From the NCBI GenBank assembly GCA_037013495.1, contig CM072804.1, forward strand, positions 35,814,501 through 35,878,500: a DNA stretch of 64,000 bases, given 5' to 3'. The notes below the pieces were generated by a model. That model was given only the letters and a program-made list of their open reading frames with translations. It had not been told where the DNA came from and did no database searches. The position numbers and the translations under genes were made by a program. Below are positions 11,580 to 23,175 of this stretch, piece by piece (position 1 is the first letter of the stretch; the number at the start of each line of letters is the position of its first letter). The stretch comes from Hippophae tibetana (lineage: Eukaryota > Streptophyta > Magnoliopsida > Rosales > Elaeagnaceae).

Positions 11580-12145
11580 CCCTAGTCAGAAGTAATCGAA
11601 CGACCTTCTCGCTTGGGATGCGAGATTCATCCCATGCCTCATGATTAGAGGTGGAGTCCCCCGACTCCTCCACTTGAGATGTGAAATACATTCTAAGGAA
11701 CACATGCAAGAGAATGGACACTCACCCTTGCATGATGCACACTTATAACTTTTTAATGAACCCCCAAGTCAAAAGTAGTCAAATGAACTTCTCGTTTGGG
11801 ATGCGGGATTCATCCCATGCCTCATGATTGGAGGTGGAGTCCTCTAACCCCCATACTTGAGATGCAAAATATACCCGATAGAATCTCGGGCACTTTATTT
11901 TATGCCCCTAAGTTGGAAAACGTCATTTGACCTTCTTGCTTGGGATGCGGGACACATCCTATGCCTCATGATTGAAGTTGAAGTCCCTTGCCCCCGCATT
12001 TGAATGCAGAATATGTTTTATGCCTCATGATTGGAGATGGAGTCTCATGACCCTCCCACGTGAGATGCATGACACATCCTATGCCTCATGATTGGAGGAG
12101 GAGTCCCCTAACCTCCCCATATGAGACGTCGGCCACAATTTTTAT
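11580..12145 (+). repeat. Tandem repeats in the Tat 3' untranslated region
   Basis: The core ATGCCTCATGATT(G/A) followed by (G)GAGGTGGAGTCC-like sequence occurs at 11634, 11817, 11961, 12020 and 12081. It is usually preceded by TTGGGATGCG(G/A)GA and CATCC. Spacing is 183, 144, 59 and 61 bp, so a unit of about 60 bp seems to be nested in a longer period. Between copies are (A)CTTGAGATG-like links. Such repeats between pol and the 3' LTR are common in Tat elements. Confidence 0.75.
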
Positions 12146-12244
12146 CATATTGTAGGGAAAGTATAAGTACTAAACACAACTTTATTATTCCAAATACGAA
12201 CAAAGAACAAATAACATAAGTTATAACGATTACCATATCAATAA

Positions 12245-15200
12245 GGTGATCTGGTATTATAAATTATTGCTAGCATTATTACACGAATATTACATTTTTC
12301 GTGATAGGAACTTCATGGCTATTTTTGGTCAAGCGCCCTATATTTCCAATATTCAACTAGTTTGTGTAGTCCATCTCGTTCTTCTTTGTATCTATCCTGC
12401 TCCAGATGTGAGAATTTCAAATCCTCACGAGAGTCCGCTAACTCTTGTTCCATGACTTTACAACGAGATTTCAACATGCATAATTCTTGATCCACGAATT
12501 TAGCTACTTCCCACACATTTTAGCCTTTTTCTGAATCTTTTACCAAGGCTATGGCCTACGATCAAAAACATGTAACAAAAAGAAAATAAAAACATTGGCA
12601 TGAACTTTTACATCAAAAGTACTAATGACAAAATACTTACGTCAAACATACGCCTCGCTATCATATGCCACATCATTCCTTCCTCTCTCTTGCTGCCTGT
12701 ATAGATAAATAGGGGATCTTCAAGTACCCCAAAATGATGTTATAATTCCGTCTATGCACGAGGAGCATTAAACATTCCACTTTCGAACAGATTTTTAATA
12801 CCAGTAGCCTTAACCTTCGCTTTTCTCAGACGATGTGTACTACACAAAGGGTTAATGCCTTCCCTTGACAAGGCCAAACCCTCATTCAGAGGTAATTTAT
12901 CCACACATGATATGGTCATATATAGGGGAGCTGACACCCCACCCCGAGATGACTTAGAGGAAATTGAGCATTTCTCATCTTTGTCTCCCCTCAGTGCTTT
13001 GGGGAAGGCCTGGTTAAGCTCTTCACTATGAGTAGGAGAAACAACTTGTTTCCCCTTATTAGGTGTAGGAGAAACAGCTCGTTTCCCCCTATCAGGTGCA
13101 ACTTGCATGGTAAGTAAGGTTGTTGGATTCACCTTCTCGTTACAAGGAACAGGTTGTTCCTCTATAACAGGGAGTACTTTTGTGGATAACTATGAATCTG
13201 TTTCAAACAAATCATCCAAGTTTACTTTTCTATAATCCATTTGTATTTCAAATGGCCTATAACGTGAGGATGAATTCTAAAAGGTCACCAAATATTATTA
13301 TTAAATTAAACCTATATAAACATGGTCTTAAATGCTTAGAATTATACATATCACATGAATGATAAATGAAACCAAAACCTTTCAATCAAAACAAATATAT
13401 AGAAGTAAACAGACACATTCAATAAAGTCAATTTCAAATCACAAAATATTCAATTACACTTTGACTTTACAAAATAATAAGATAAATCCTTCACGGGGTC
13501 TTCTTCTACGACGCCCTCGGTTGGACAGCTAGGAGCGACCTCTATATTATAAGGTGAAGCTTGCGGAGAAGTAGTTCTAGGAACCTTGGACCTACTATTT
13601 TGAAAAGCTCGCATCAAACCAAGTAAAGTGTAGTCAAATCTAGCTTTTCAGCATAAGTCTTAAGATTGCACACCACAAAGCTGACACCATTGCGATAGGC
13701 TTTGGTGCACTCCACCTTCAAGGTGTCCACCATAGTAGACAATGAACTAACTTGGCTCAACATGGCGACCAACTACTCTTGAAAAGCGTAATTTTTCTCA
13801 TCATCTTCCTTCGCGACCTGTTCAAAATACTTGGCCACTTCCCCCCATCTCATAAAAGTAAGAGTAAACTTTTTACAACTTCTCTACGTTATCGATGACC
13901 TCATTCTCGAGGTTCAAAATCCTTGTATCTTTTTCAACTATCAAGACATCTTTTTTCTTTTTCCATCTTCTCATGTTTTGCTATTTGTAGGCGACTAGCC
14001 TGAACCTCGTGCTTGTAACCTCTAAGGGATAGTTTGCCCTTTCTTTCCAAACACATCTTCTGAAACAAAATCAGTAAAAAAAACAAGGGCAATTGAAAAT
14101 ATACCTCAAAGAGACGATATGCAATTAACTCCCTATGGGTGCCATTTTCGCTTCTACAGGCTGCTCTGACTTGTGACCTCTTAGCATTTGCCCCAAAATG
14201 ATGGAACAAATATCTTTTAAGATCCATTCGCCCAAAAATACCTTCACTAAAGTATGTTATAGAGGTATTAAGGACAATTTCATCCTTCACGATTGCCTCA
14301 TCAAATTCAAAGTCATCCATATCTATAGCCTCCATTCCGAGGGATACTCTTCCTCGACCTTTCTCTTTTTTGAAACCTCAAGTCCTAGAGGTAAGGATAA
14401 GCTAGGAATATTTGATGTCGCTTGAGGCATCATGACCTCGGTAGTTGAATCCACATCCAACTTCGTGAAGGGATCTTCATCCCGAGTTCAGGAAAGGGAC
14501 ATTGGTTCCAAGCAAGGGTACATGGGAACCAATCCTAAACGTCGTGGTATCGATCAAATCTTTAAATTCCATGTGCGAGTAGTTCATGCCTGCAAAAATT
14601 GGTATACATCAGTAACTTTACCAAAATTTCGAGCTTGAAAATCACCTTGTAAAAAAGAAACGACCTTGTTATTCATTCGAATAATCTCGCCACACCCCTA
14701 ATTTCTTCAAGCGAGATACACTTAGGATATTGTGATAACTTTCCTACGAGGTGTTCTGTAGCTTAATTTGCCTTATCTTTTCTTTACCACCAACATCTAA
14801 TTTACTTATGAGCTCACTAGTCGGAGGTTACCCGATACTATTATCGCGGAGTTTGAGCTACAATCCATGGTCGATAATGCAAGATATATACGCCCTTTCT
14901 TTATTTACACCATTCTTTTTTAAATAGTACAAACACCTCAAATCATCACCAGTGAGTTCAATTCCATGCTCCCAATGACTACCGAGAGACATAAGAGGGG
15001 TTTCTATCCATTTGGATTTACTTAGGAAATTTTTTATATCAAATGTGCTCAAAGGCATGGACTACTAACTTAGGAAAGAGGTAGCGGAGACCTATTTTGA
15101 AGGCCGCTAGATGAATCACCCACCACCTCAGAGGTGGATCATCAACATCGCATAGATGGGGAGGTACTACATTATACCTACATGAGCTGGGAGGTCATAT

Positions 15201-15593
15201 GTCTGCCTAATCTCCTTCAAATCCTTGGCCGTTAGGTTGCTAGGCATCTTTTCAATCCGATGCTTGTCCTTATTTCTATAAGTAGGCTCATCCTTATTTC
15301 CCCTTTTCTTTTTAGGGTGAGGCACTTTGGTAGATGCGGACATAGGGATCCTGATAACAAAAATTGAACCCCATGAAGTTGAGGCTGATACCGTCTTGGA
15401 TCCTGAGGAAGTAGAAAGAGCGAGAATTCCTTCCTTAACGATCCTTGGAATAGGTTTATTGTCACTACTCCCTATCATCTCAGGTTGTTTGGTTTGTAAC
15501 GACCTCGAGGGTACACGACCTGATACATGGGATACATTTTTTTGATAGGTCTCCTTTCGAAGACCTATCCACTTCTTTTGCCTTATGAGACAT
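12245..15593 (-). pseudogene. Antisense ORF of the Tat element (Transposase_28-like)
   Basis: On the minus strand a likely start ATG at 15593-15591 opens MSHKAKEVDRSSKGD. A basic region with PHPKKKRGNKDEP follows (about 15320-15290), then LTAKDLKEIRQTYDLPAHV (about 15240-15180). In shifted frame a WWVIHLAAFKIGLRYLF-like block (about 15125-15070) and LSTFDIKNFL follow. This order resembles the 'putative gypsy-type transposon' domain. Further along lie acidic and coiled-coil-like stretches (14335-13934, 13132-12752). The end is a heptad-rich segment, LCMLKSRCKVMEQELADS...EERDGLHKLVEYWKY, at 12500-12320. Its function in Tat elements is not established. It is broken by many stops. Confidence 0.6.
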
Positions 15594-16077
15594 AAAATAT
15601 GAGTTAAAAAGATTAAGGAATTACCTAAATAATGAGGAGATCATTCGAATCGAGAATTAAGGATATAATAAACGAACTTATTTCCAATATAATTTGCTAT
15701 ATAATCGAGCTAAAATCCTTACCAAGTAACTTTTAAACGGTCTTATCAAGGAAAAACATGACGTTCGGTTAGTTAGTGAGCTAAAATTCTCTAAAGATAA
15801 TTTTACTAAGTTAAAACAGTTAAAATAAAAGTAAAACTTCTCCCCTATTTATAAAGGGAGAACCAGAAGCTGAAATGTCTCAAATTGGAATAAAATTAAC
15901 TTAAACAATATCATTCGTGGTTAAAAACAACCTTGTGATCAGAAGTTGTATTGTTTGAGTGGCCATTATAAGCTAAGATACATTGAATTGATTAATTTAG
16001 GTTATTCAAAATAAAAAAGACGACTAAATAATATTCCATTGACTTATCAAAATAAAAAAAACAAGGGAGTTAATATT

Positions 16078-16599
16078 TGGTATTAAATATGTAACAAACA
16101 TATGACCTAATAAGTATAGGTACCCCTCCAGGGTAAGGCGAGGTTACATGGCTAGTTTAACAATGGCCTGGACCCAACGAGCTAAGTAAAATGTACACCC
16201 TAGTTTACGAGGTCGTAGATGTCAAGACCTGGTGAAAATACAAGATCATGATGTGATCATGATCTTCCCTTTCCATGAGCGACCTAAGAAAATTACTTGG
16301 AAACCACCTATACATAACGACCTGATAATGTAACTTTTGTAGCAATCTGTTTTATGTTTAAATTAGTTCGTGCGCAACTCTACCATGTGTAACCAAACCG
16401 CTATATATATCCTTTAAACGAGCAGAATACATAATTCAATTAGTCATCTAACTTTCTACATCTCACTACAAATCACTAGAATCATACATACTTAAATTCT
16501 CTTCAAACAATATCTATGAAAAATAAATTTTATTCAACTCTAAAATATTAAAGATTAAATGTTTATGTTTATATTTAATTTTGTAATTTTTCTATAACA
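16078..16599 (+). repeat. 3' LTR of the Tat-type element (~522 bp)
   Basis: It starts TGGTATTAAATATGTAAC, about 10 bp after a purine tract (AAAAAAAACAAGGGAG, about 16052-16069), and ends near TCTATAACA. It aligns along its length with 35878-36438: shared blocks include AGGTAC(C/T)CC, GATGTCAAGA(C/T)CTG and AACGACCT. ATCACTAGAATC is shared too. A TATATATATCC motif near 16403-16413 is a plausible TATA box. The end points are approximate. Confidence 0.65.
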
Positions 16600-17901
16600 G
16601 TAAAATAAATAAATGTATTCCCATTTAATATTCAATTAATAAAATAGAATATAAATTTTACCAATTTTTAAACAAAATTGAGCCCAAAAGAACAAACTGA
16701 TGTACCACACATAAATACCCAATCTAGTGTGGTGCGTTTTGTTTTTTAAATGAAATTTTTAACCAACTAAATTTCATTACAAATCAAGATTCCTTTCCCA
16801 CAAGTATAAAAATTTAATTTTGTCCCATTAGTGGGATTGTGCGCCGAGGAAATTCCATTGACTTTTAATAATTAAAAATTTCAAAAACACTCAAAAATAT
16901 TGTTAGGTCTTCTAGGCTCCATGTTCGTAGACCATTACAAGTACAAAATTACAACAACACCTATGATTCAGACAAACTAAAAATTTATTTAAGAACATAA
17001 AATAAATTGGCCTAGGACAAAATTATGGTTCTCCTTTTTTGTAGGACTGAAACATTAACCCTTTTACAATTGCCAAAAAAATATCATCTAAAATATGGAG
17101 CATGAAATCTATGGCAAAAATAACCCAACAAAAATACCACGTCCACTGCATGCAAAAAAATATTTATCGAGCATGAATATATACCATTTCATCCATGAAC
17201 CCAGAAGCAATATATGTTTAATTAAATTTGTGCTGATATTAGTTGTTGGTAAAGTTCGTTTGTAGGTTGAATTTTTATGATAGTAGAAGTATAAAATGTA
17301 TACTTATTCCTTTAATTGTTAACAAGTAGTTAGTAACAATAAACTAAGATTGCACTTAACTACACCTATGGAAGGTGGTAGGGAGCATACCAATGAACCT
17401 TCACTTTATTAGGTACAACTTTAATAATACTTGGTGAAAAAAAAGTTAGACAAAACTCCACAATTTCAAAAAGCTTTAACTTTTAAAATTGGAGACTAAG
17501 AAATATGAGGCACCAACTCTATATTTATACGATGTGTGTCTTAGATCAATCAATCCCACTATTATCTGCACCACCTCCGTTATGAAGGGGAACATAATTA
17601 TTCTTTTACCAAGTTTCCTTTTCTAATAGAATTTGACACCTAAAGTATTTCTCCCTTAATTAATTAGAATACTTAACCATATAAAAATTATATTCAAATC
17701 GGAAAGATATTTGATATGGTAAGTAGGTATTTGGTTAGTGATAGAGTAAAGGCCACAAATGAACTATTCTACATGGCACACTAGGAGCTTCAATGTGGCC
17801 ACCACGTGAGAACATAGATACCTTATGTCACCATGTTGGCTTTCCATATCGCCCAATTCTTTCTTTGCTTGTTTTTACATATTAATTTAATTGTATTTCG
17901 A
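16600..17901. other. Intergenic AT-rich sequence
   Basis: No coding region, RNA gene or recognised repeat. Short open stretches are interrupted and have no family motif. It separates the Tat 3' LTR from the Tork copia insertion. Confidence 0.6.
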
Positions 17902-17906
17902 TAATA

Positions 17907-18545
17907 TGTTATTTATTATTGGTCCAAAAAACAGTTTTTTTAACCCAAAATCCAATATACTTTTAAACCCACTCTCTTCTATATATATATGTTTGTTACT
18001 GTGTGAATTAGAGCAGCCGCAATAGAGAATTAATAATAGAGGTGAGAAGCTGTCGACAAAACAAAGCAGAGAATTGGCATTTTCTTAAGCCATAAGAGAG
18101 CTAAAAACAAAGCAGAAAAATATGGAGCTGAGTAAGTAAGGGAAATCAATCCATAAAAGATAAGTTGTACATTATTGCTTATATTTGGTGTGTAGTTTTT
18201 CTCATTTGTACGATAATATTTTGATTTAATAGTAAATTTATTAATTTATCTTACTATATATTACCAATATTAGAGGGGATATTTTATGGGTTGATTTTGG
18301 ATTTTTAGTATAATTTGTGAAGCTCTCAAAATTGATGTTTGTATCTACATTTGATTATTAGTGGATTTTTCTCGGTGTGCCGTCGTCAATGGAGTATACT
18401 TTTCACATTAAAAAGTTAAACCACTTAAATTATTGTGTATCATTTATTTTCTTATTGTTTATTATTTTTCTATTATCCATTATTATTAATTTGTGTAACT
18501 AAAATTGAACCCGATCTTCGCTTTTGCAAGTGCTAATTTATAACA
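17907..18545 (+). repeat. 5' LTR of the Tork copia element
   Basis: 639 bp, with TG...CA ends, the same length as the 3' LTR and similar throughout, with scattered substitutions. It contains a TATATATATATG stretch at 17980-17991 that is a plausible TATA box for element transcription. Confidence 0.9.
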
Positions 18546-18548
18546 AAT

Positions 18549-18560
18549 TGGTATCAGAGC
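18549..18560 (+). promoter_or_regulatory. Primer-binding site (initiator tRNA-Met)
   Basis: TGGTATCAGAGC begins three bases after the 5' LTR. This is the standard copia primer-binding site complementary to the 3' end of plant initiator tRNA-Met. Confidence 0.9.
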
Positions 18561-18692
18561 TTTGGGTTATTCTGTTATTTATTGGAACTGATCAAGTTTG
18601 CTCTTTTGGATTTATTTTGAGTTTCTGGTTATCTTATTGGTTTCATATTTTCTGGGTTGTGCTTCTGTTTCTTTAATATTGGGTTTTCTATC

Positions 18693-20770
18693 ATGGTGGC
18701 AAAATATGAAATTGAGAAATTCAATGGTAGAAATGATTTTAGTCTTTGGCGTATGAAGATGTGAGTCGTATTAGTTAAAGAAGGGCTCGTTAAGACACTT
18801 GAAGGCAAGGATAAATTTTCAGATAAATTGACTGATGAAGAAAAAGATGCATTAATGGAAAATGTTTTTAGTTCAATTCAGTTATCCTTGTGTGATGAGG
18901 TATTACGTGAAGTTGGTGATGAGGAATCTTCTACTGGGTTATGGCTTAAATTGGAGAATTTGTATATGACCAAGTCTTTGACCAGTCGGTTATATTTGAA
19001 GCAGTGTTTGTATACATTCAGAATGTCAGAAGGTACACCTTTACACGATCATCTTGATGAATTTACTAAAATTATTCGTGATCTGAAAAATGGTGGTGTT
19101 AAGATTGATGATGAGGATCATGCCTTAGTTCTATTATGTTCTTTACCCCATTCATTTGAACATTTTGTTCATACCATGCTATATGGGCGAGACACTATTT
19201 CTTTGGAAGATGTCAAAGCAGCTTTGAATTCTAGAGAGTTGAAGAAAAATGTGTCTACAAGCAACAATAATAATAGCAGTGATTTATTTGTCAGAGGTAT
19301 AAATCAAGAAAAAGGCACAAGCAATAATAGAGGCCAAGTTTATATCCAAATCTAGAAAAAGAAAAGATAAATGCAACTATTGTCGTCAGGAAGGGCACTA
19401 GAAAGTAAATTGTCCAAAACTCAAAGGTAAAGGAAAATCTACCACAACATCTTCTGGTACTAATGACGTTGCCGGTGTTGCAAATAGTTCTTGTTCTGAT
19501 GGTGAAAATGTTCTATTAGTATCTATTGGTTCTCCTGGAGATGTTTGGATTCTTGATTCAGGTTGTACTTACCATATGTGCCCCAGTAAAGACTGGTTTT
19601 CTTCTTATTAGTCTATTGATGGAGGTGTGGTCTTGATGGGAAACAATATGTCCTGCAAGGTTGTTGGTATTGGTATTGTCCAAATTAAGATACATGATGG
19701 TATTGTTAGGACTTTGAAAGATGTTTGTCATGTTCCAGATTTGAAAAAAAGTGTGATATCTTTGAGTACTCTTGATTCACAAGGCTATAAGTATGTAGCT
19801 GAAGGTGGATTATTAAAAGTTAGTAAGGGTGCTCTCGTTGTTATTAAAGGGGAATTGTCACGTGGCCTCTATATGCTTTAGGATAGTACTGTTATTGGTA
19901 GTGTATCAGTTTCATCCTCGTTAGATCAAGATTCAGACACTACTCGATTATGGCATATGCGACTTAGGCATATGAGTGAAACAGAGATGTCTATTTTGAG
20001 CAAACAGGATTTACTTTGTGGTCAGAAAACTGGGAAGCTTGATTTCTGTGAGCATTGTGTTTATGGAAAGCATCGCAAGGTCAAGTTCAGTACAGCCATC
20101 CATAAAACAAAAGTACTATTGATTATATTCATTCAGATCTTTGGGGTCCTTCTCATGTTGTTTCTAAGGGTGGTGCCCAGTATATGTTGACTTTTATTGA
20201 TGACTTCTCTCGTCATGTTTGGGTGTATTTTCTGAAGAATAAGAATGATGCATTCTCAAAATTTGTAAAATTCAAGGCTTGTATAGAAAATCAAACAGGT
20301 AAGAAAATCAAGAATTTGAGAACTGATAATGGTTTGGAATTTTGTGACAGTCAGTTTAATGAGTTTTGTGAAAGAAATGGCATAGTGAGACACCGCACTG
20401 CATGTCATACACCATAGCAAAATGGAGTAGCAGAACGTATGAATAGGACTCTCTTAGAAAGAGCTCGTTGTATGCTCTTTCAAGCTAACTTGGATAAATC
20501 CTTTTGGGCTGAAGCTTGTAACCATGCCTGCTATTTGGTGAATCGGTCTCCATTAACTACAGTTGAGTTGAAGACTTCTTTTGAGATATTCTTTGGTACT
20601 CCTACTAATTATTTTGATTTGAAAGTTTTTTGTTGTCCTGCTTATGCTCATGTTAATGATGGTAAATTTGAGCCTAGGGCATTGAAATACATATTTTTGG
20701 AGTATCCTTCTCGGGTAAAGGGTTATAAATTATGGTGTGTTGAACCCAAGTCACCTAAATTTTTGATTAG
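18693..20770 (+). pseudogene. Tork gag-protease-integrase, broken
   Basis: The ATG at 18693 opens MVAKYEIEKFNGRNDFSLWR, with a TGA at codon 24 (18762-18764). The gag core follows, open from 18828 to 19355 (LYMTKSLTSRLYLKQCLYTFRMSE). After a frameshift come the zinc knuckle C-N-Y-C-R-Q-E-G-H-(stop)-K-V-N-C at 19372-19413 and the protease site W-I-L-D-S-G-C-T with Asp at 19555. The pre-integrase region (LWHMRL...FCEHCVYGKH) and the integrase core then follow. Its DDE residues lie in HSDLWGP (about 20133), RTDNGLEF (about 20322) and NGVAERMNRTL (about 20422). There are stops at 19399, 19609 and 20416 and a frameshift near 20115. The frame runs into the solo LTR at 20771. Confidence 0.85.
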
Positions 20771-22641
20771 TGATGAGCAAAAACCGGCATCGCCGATCCT
20801 GCCAATACTTTGGTTTTATATTTATAAAACTCTCGCAAGTGAACGAATCATTTCATAGAAAATGATAAGTATACTCCCAAGGTCGATCTAAGGAAAGAAT
20901 GTATGTGATTTTTAATTTATTATTCAAACTTTTAAAAACGAAATTAAATCATAAACATCCTGTCACAATATTTTTGGGTTTTGTGTTTTTAATCTAATAA
21001 CGTAAAAATAAACATAGATACATATTCAATAAACATTTATGAAAATTTTATCATTTATAATAATGGAGTATTTATTGATATAATAACTAAGTTAATCATG
21101 CTTGCTCATATTATTTAGGTTATTAAAGATATAAATTGATATTTATTGATTCTTTCTTTTTTATATGAATACCACATTTGGTGTGGTTAGATATTCTTTG
21201 TTAACTAAACAAATCAATTAACACCTATGGGTGGGATTGATAACTAATTTGGTTAATTAAATTAATTACTTTTTCTAAGAGATTGAAAATGAACCATTTA
21301 AATGCCACATTTGGTGGGGTTAGACAGTTTATTCAAAGTGTCCAAATTAAACCTAAAAATTTAGTTATCTGAGTACTAACTTTTAAGTTTTAAAACTACT
21401 ACTGAAAACATGTTGTCAATACATTTTCAGATAATAATTCTTATAAAAACTTTTGAAATAGAGTTTCACTCTAACTATCTGGACATTGTATCAACAAATA
21501 AAATAACACTACTCTAAATTAGACCGGATAACTAAACCTTAAAATCTAATTTTCAGATTTAAGTTTGTAATGAAAAATAATATATTTCTCTCTAACATTC
21601 TTAATATAAAATCTTGAATAAAAACAAAATCAATTAATTTTAGAGATTTTTACCTATTTAATATTTTGCAAGCATAACAACGTTATTATTATATCATGTT
21701 TACAAACAGCCAGCAATGTTAAATTTAATCACAGAAAAATTAAATATAACATATAAGAATAAAACATAAAAAATAACTATAAAGAAAATAAAATCCTTAT
21801 AGTACTTTGATGCTATATCTGTTGCTGGAAAACCTCCAAACGGAATTTGCACTTCCATTTATTGAATCAAAAACAAATAAATTACAAAAATATAATTAGT
21901 TTTTCTCAAAAAGAGAAGAACTCTAAAACTAAGAAAAACTAACTAAGAAAAGCTAAAAACTAAGAAATGAAGAGAAATAAAGAGAAGAGAAGATGTGTTT
22001 TGAGGTGTGTATACTTATGAAGATAATGGGGGTATTTATAGATGAGGAAGAGGGAAGAAAAAGTGGGTGAAAAAATGATTAAAAATGGTGGAAACACAAA
22101 GTAGTGAATGATGACATCATTATTGACGTCATGTTGGCATAGGGCACGGTGGCGTGCACGGATTGGGGCAGATGGGTAAAGGCACGCACAGACTGGAGTA
22201 GGGGCGCATAGAGGTGCGCACCGAAAGAAGTAGGGATGCACACGGAATGGAGAGCAGGCACGCACGGACAGGGCAATATGGCATGCAGGACCAGGCATTG
22301 ATGCGTGTGGCTGGGCACGCTGCTCGCGTTGGCCGGCGCGGCTGGATGGCTGCGTGCATGATTTCCTCCTTTTTGACCCATTTTGTCCAATTTTCCATCT
22401 TTTTTTTACTTTTCTCATTTAATTTATGAATATATTTGTGATGTATTGCCTCCGGTATTTTTCTTTGAGTCTTTAAGTTACTTTTTTTAAGCGAAAATAC
22501 CTGAAAAACAATAAAAATACCCGTGATTTTGAAAAGATAGATTTATATAGAAATATGATAAAATCATATAAATATATATATTTTTAATCAATTAAAGTGA
22601 ATAAAATCATGGTAATTTTAGTATTTTTTGAGCACTCATCA
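20771..22641 (-). mobile_element. Solo LTR of Athila-type family B (1871 bp)
   Basis: The plus strand reads TGATGAGC...GAGCACTCATCA, the reverse of the LTR at 44883-46760. A perfect 5-bp duplication ATTAG flanks it (20766-20770 and 22642-22646). Removing the LTR and one ATTAG joins ...PKFLI to SRDVKFDE in frame, in the integrase C-terminal region. It carries a GC-rich stretch at about 22130-22350 inside very AT-rich sequence and, on the minus strand, a TATA-like motif near 22030. It has no coding capacity; the Pro/Cys/His-rich antisense frames over the GC stretch are compositional. Confidence 0.92.
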
Positions 22642-23175
22642 ATTAGCAGAGATGTTAAGTTTGATGAGTTTTCTATGTTGCAAAAGAAAAAAAAGTCTAT
22701 TGTTGCAAATAAAGACCACGATGTTAGTGAACAGGTGGAGCTTGAGAGTGGAGCTCTTAGTCAAGTGCAAGAGGGCACTTCAGATCAGCCATCTGTGGAT
22801 GAGATAGATGATTCTGCTCATAATGTAGCAGAAGAGCAACATAAGCTACCATATAATATTGCTAAGGGTAATGGAATAAGAGAGATTCGACGCCCTCAGA
22901 GTTACGCATATACAGACTTAGTTTCTTTTGTATTGTCTGTGGCAGAGTCTATTGAGGTGTATGAACCTTCTAGTTATCATAAAGTTGTCACTTGTGATGA
23001 GTCTGTTCAGTGGTTAGTTGCTATGAATGAAGAGATTGAATCACTTCATAAGAATCATACTTGGGAATTGGTGAAACCGCCTAAGGGCCAGAAGATTGTT
23101 GGAAACAAATGGGTCTTCAAGAAAAAGGAAGGTATACCTGAAGTTGAAGCAGCTAAGATCAAGGCACGTGTTGTT
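22642..23175 (+). pseudogene. Tork integrase C-terminus to reverse transcriptase N-terminus
   Basis: From SRDVKFDEFSMLQKKK the frame runs through an acidic linker (EQVELESGALSQ...EEQHKL). It then reaches the usual entry to copia reverse transcriptase: IREIRRPQSYAYTDLVSF (about 22876-22930), EPSSYHKVV...WLVAMNEEIESLHKNHTWELVKPPKGQKIVGNKWVFKKKEG (about 22966-23130) and AKIKARVV, ending at the solo LTR. It is open throughout, so this section is well preserved. Confidence 0.85.

Larger units (their letters stand above)
6070..16599 (+). mobile_element. Tat-type Ty3/gypsy element, 5' part missing
   Basis: Order: gag (6070-7650), protease (about 7780-8150), reverse transcriptase (8350-9480), RNase H (9760-10170), integrase (10390-11520), tandem repeats (11580-12140), antisense ORF on the minus strand (12245-15593), purine tract (about 16047-16067) and 3' LTR (16078-16599). 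A long 3' region with tandem repeats and an antisense ORF is characteristic of the Tat lineage. The 5' LTR is not seen; it presumably lies left of the Athila insertion, outside the window. All coding regions are broken. A related LTR lies at 35878-36438. Confidence 0.7.

Noticed and set aside
22079-22418. Overlapping 90-150 codon minus-strand frames rich in Pro, Cys, His and Ala
   Set aside because: They coincide with the GC-rich part of a non-coding LTR; the same happens at 24568-24845, 45069-45379 and 46725-47152. Low stop density comes from composition.
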